In this document: piece after piece, positions 24,817 through 26,705 of the stretch
Numbering within the stretch: position 1 is the stretch's first letter
How the letters are laid out: the number at the start of each line of letters is the position of its first letter
Source: Flavobacteriales bacterium UBA979
GTDB lineage: Bacteria > Bacteroidota > Bacteroidia > Flavobacteriales_D > Sanyastnellaceae
Length of the DNA stretch: 26,705 nt
Assembly (NCBI GenBank): GCA_002292325.1
Contig: DBBR01000083.1
Coordinates: 1-26,705, forward strand
Direction: 5' to 3'
Notes under the pieces: generated by a model
Databases searched by the model: none
Told to the model about the DNA's origin: nothing
The model's input: the letters and a program-made list of their open reading frames with translations, nothing else
Made by a program: the position numbers and the translations under genes

Positions 24817-26061
24817 TTGGACATATTCGATCGCATTCGCAACGACCGCGGCCCATTGGGTCAGCACGCACGAGAGAGTCATGGATATTTCACTTTCCCC
24901 AAGCTGGAGGGAGAAATTTCGAACCGCATGACGTTCCGAGGCAAGGACGTATTGGTTTGGTCTGTGAACAATTACTTGGGGCTTGCAAACCACCCTGAAA
25001 TTCGAAAGGCAGACGCTCAGGCCGCTGCAGACTGGGGCATGGGCTATCCCATGGGAGCGCGGATGATGTCAGGGCAAACGGCTCAGCATGAATTGCTTGA
25101 ATCGCAATTGGCTGACTTCATGCAAAAGGAAGATGCATTTCTCCTGAATTACGGTTACCAAGGTTGTCAATCTGCTATTGAAGCATTGGTGAGTCGTCAC
25201 GACGTTATTGTGTATGATTCGGAGTCTCATGCTTGCATGGTCGATGGTGTTCGGCTGCACCAGGGCAAGCGATTCGTGTATCAACACAATAACATGGAGT
25301 CGTTTGTGAAGCAACTGGATCGAGCAAAAGCGTTGTGTGATCAGTCAGGAGGAGGAATTTTGGTCGTCACAGAGGGGGTTTTCGGAATGGCAGGTGACCA
25401 AGGCGCCCTCAAAGACATCTGTGCGTACAAGGAGAAATACGGCTTCCGACTGTTCGTTGATGATGCCCACGGATTCGGGACGATTGGTGAGTCAGGACGG
25501 GGAGCGGGAGATGCACAAGGAGTTCAAGATCAAATTGATGTGTACTTCGGAACGTTTGCAAAGTCCATGGCGACCATTGGTGCTTTTGTTGCCGGAGATG
25601 AAGATGTGATTGACTACCTCAGGTACAATATGCGTTCTCAGACCTTTGCCAAATCCCTTCCTATGCCGATTGTGATGGGTGCGCAAAAACGACTGGAGAT
25701 GCTTCGAACGCAGCCCGAGCACAAAACCAATCTTTGGGAGATTGCAAATGCCTTGCAATCTGGATTGCGGGAAGCAGGTTTCAACTTAGGTTTGACGAAC
25801 TCCTGTGTGACACCAGTATTTCTTTCAGGTGGCCTTGGGGAAGCGACGAACTTGACATTGGACTTACGAGAGAATTACGGGATCTTTTGCTCGATTGTTG
25901 TGTATCCGGTAGTGCCCAAAGACACCATCATGCTGCGATTGATTCCAACCGCAGTGCACACCTTAGAGGACGTGAAGTATACCATTGAAACATTTTCAAC
26001 GGTCAAAGACAAGCTGTTCGCTGGAGCCTACAAAAGCGAGAAAATTGCATCTTGGGCTTGA
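24817..26061 (+). CDS. PLP-dependent alpha-oxoamine synthase, serine palmitoyltransferase type
   Basis: The 414-residue enzyme joins an amino acid to an acyl-CoA with loss of CO2. The PLP site is complete: His138 (YDSESHACMVDG) stacks on the cofactor, VDDAHGFGT (Asp215, His218) binds its ring, and Lys249 in FGTFAKSMATIG forms the Schiff base. The N-terminus DIFDRIRNDRGPLGQ and VWSVNNYLGLANHPEIRKADA are typical of a Bacteroidota clade usually assigned to sphingoid-base or related sulfonolipid synthesis. 8-amino-7-oxononanoate synthase or glycine C-acetyltransferase is less likely. The start must be TTG at 24817: an in-frame TAA lies at 24802, and the first downstream ATG is at codon 38, inside conserved sequence. 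The truA gene begins 21 bases after the stop. Confidence 0.92.
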   Translation: MDIFDRIRNDRGPLGQHARESHGYFTFPKLEGEISNRMTFRGKDVLVWSVNNYLGLANHPEIRKADAQAAADWGMGYPMGARMMSGQTAQHELLESQLADFMQKEDAFLLNYGYQGCQSAIEALVSRHDVIVYDSESHACMVDGVRLHQGKRFVYQHNNMESFVKQLDRAKALCDQSGGGILVVTEGVFGMAGDQGALKDICAYKEKYGFRLFVDDAHGFGTIGESGRGAGDAQGVQDQIDVYFGTFAKSMATIGAFVAGDEDVIDYLRYNMRSQTFAKSLPMPIVMGAQKRLEMLRTQPEHKTNLWEIANALQSGLREAGFNLGLTNSCVTPVFLSGGLGEATNLTLDLRENYGIFCSIVVYPVVPKDTIMLRLIPTAVHTLEDVKYTIETFSTVKDKLFAGAYKSEKIASWA

Positions 26062-26082
26062 TCTTCAAATCGGGCTTTCTGC

Positions 26083-26705
26083 ATGAGGGTCTTCATTGAG
26101 CTTTCTTACGATGGAACACCTTTTCACGGATGGCAAAGGCAACCGAACGCATTAACTGTCCAGGAGGTTATTGAAGCTCAACTCGCGTTATTCACGGGCG
26201 TGCAGGTTCCCATCATGGGATGTGGAAGGACAGATGCGGGTGTACATGCCTCGTATTTTGTCGCGCATGCGGACTGGCCAGAACATTCTCCCAAATCCAA
26301 GCAATACCGAGATTGGTCGGAGGCTGCTTGGAAACTCAATGGGATGTTGCCTAAATCCATCGCCATTCACCGCATAACAGAAGTGTCAAACACTGCACAT
26401 GCTCGATTTGATGCGCTGGAGAGGGGATACGTTTACAGAATGCACACTTACAAAGATCCGTTTCTTGAAGGCCGGTCAGTACGCGTGATGCGAGAGACTG
26501 ATTTTACGGCGATGCAGAAAGCAGCTCAACTCCTGATTCGAAAAGATGATTTTGCAGCGTTTTGTAAAGCAGGTTCCGATCAGAAGTCGACCATTTGCGA
26601 TGTCCGTTATGCGGAACTTCGAGAGGACGTGAAGGAGGAGCAATGGACATTTGAAATTCGGGCGGATCGATTTTTACGCAACATGGTCCGGGCGATTATG
26701 GGTAC
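26083..26705 (+). CDS. truA: tRNA pseudouridine synthase A, 5' part (runs off the window)
   Basis: 207 codons are visible. TruA makes pseudouridine at positions 38-40 of the tRNA anticodon arm. The opening MRVFIELSYDGTPFHGWQRQ, the catalytic motif GCGRTDAGVHA with Asp51, ARFDALERGYVYRM and the late motif ADRFLRNMVRAIMG are all standard. The frame is intact to base 26705; roughly 40-60 residues of a normal 250-residue protein are missing because the window ends. It lies 21 bases after the PLP-enzyme gene on the same strand, so cotranscription is possible. No own promoter box is seen. Confidence 0.97.
   Translation, partial: MRVFIELSYDGTPFHGWQRQPNALTVQEVIEAQLALFTGVQVPIMGCGRTDAGVHASYFVAHADWPEHSPKSKQYRDWSEAAWKLNGMLPKSIAIHRITEVSNTAHARFDALERGYVYRMHTYKDPFLEGRSVRVMRETDFTAMQKAAQLLIRKDDFAAFCKAGSDQKSTICDVRYAELREDVKEEQWTFEIRADRFLRNMVRAIMG

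Noticed and set aside
24813..24820. TACTTTGG as a promoter box
   Set aside because: It overlaps the TTG start codon and would place transcription start inside the gene; the exact box at 24788-24795 fits better.
24424..24993. Minus-strand open frame of 189 codons across the bamD start and the PLP-enzyme start
   Set aside because: It covers bamD in another frame, the intergenic region and the opposite strand of a conserved N-terminus; the peptide has no family features.

Overview
The window reads as ordinary chromosome of a marine-type Flavobacteriales bacterium (Bacteroidota; Cryomorphaceae/Schleiferiaceae-like is my best guess, not proven). The pointers are Cys/Asp-rich repeat modules typical of secreted proteins in that group, a TonB receptor with a carboxypeptidase-like regulatory domain, a DUF4835 protein, the gene order bamD - omega - coaBC - DUF4835 - recN, TAnnTTTG promoter boxes, and few Shine-Dalgarno sequences. 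Coding density is very high. No gap without a gene exceeds 300 bases; the longest are about 185 bases upstream of dnaK and about 180 bases upstream of bamD. I see no rRNA, tRNA, CRISPR array, insertion sequence, integrase or phage gene.

Layout. 1-909 (+): the 3' end of a secreted repeat protein, closed by a strong hairpin terminator. 1015-2220 (+): a secreted beta-propeller-like protein with a short type IX secretion-like tail. 2260-6509 (-): a tightly packed three-gene operon of an RND/MMPL exporter, a Tat-exported glycosylasparaginase and a UbiA-type prenyltransferase. 6615-8516 (-): dnaK, with its own terminator and a perfect inverted repeat upstream. 8702-9424 (-): a BtuF-like metal/cobalamin-binding protein without a signal peptide, divergent from 9467-11761 (+), a patatin phospholipase fused to an Omp85-like barrel. 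11786-13971 (+): a sugar dehydrogenase and a family 4 glycosyltransferase in one operon. 13957-14730 (-): a secreted TPR-like protein whose 3' end overlaps the glycosyltransferase. 14794-17223 (+): a ligase-associated Lhr-type helicase, followed by 17243-19567 (+), a TonB-dependent receptor. 19597-24635 (-): the conserved operon bamD, omega subunit, coaBC, DUF4835, recN. 24817-26061 (+): an alpha-oxoamine synthase of the serine palmitoyltransferase type starting at TTG, followed by truA, which runs off the window.

Many genes serve the cell envelope: outer-membrane assembly (bamD), a surface phospholipase, a TonB receptor, a lipid exporter-like RND protein, a prenyltransferase, sphingoid-base synthesis, and sugar modification and transfer. 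The rest is housekeeping (dnaK, recN, coaBC, truA, omega, helicase). I found no defence system or other clearly new multi-gene system. The points most worth checking are the promoter boxes sitting four bases before two start codons (possible leaderless mRNAs), the CoaBC active-site substitutions, the RND-glycosylasparaginase-UbiA operon, and the repeats at 1-336 that keep identical residues while their codons have diverged.
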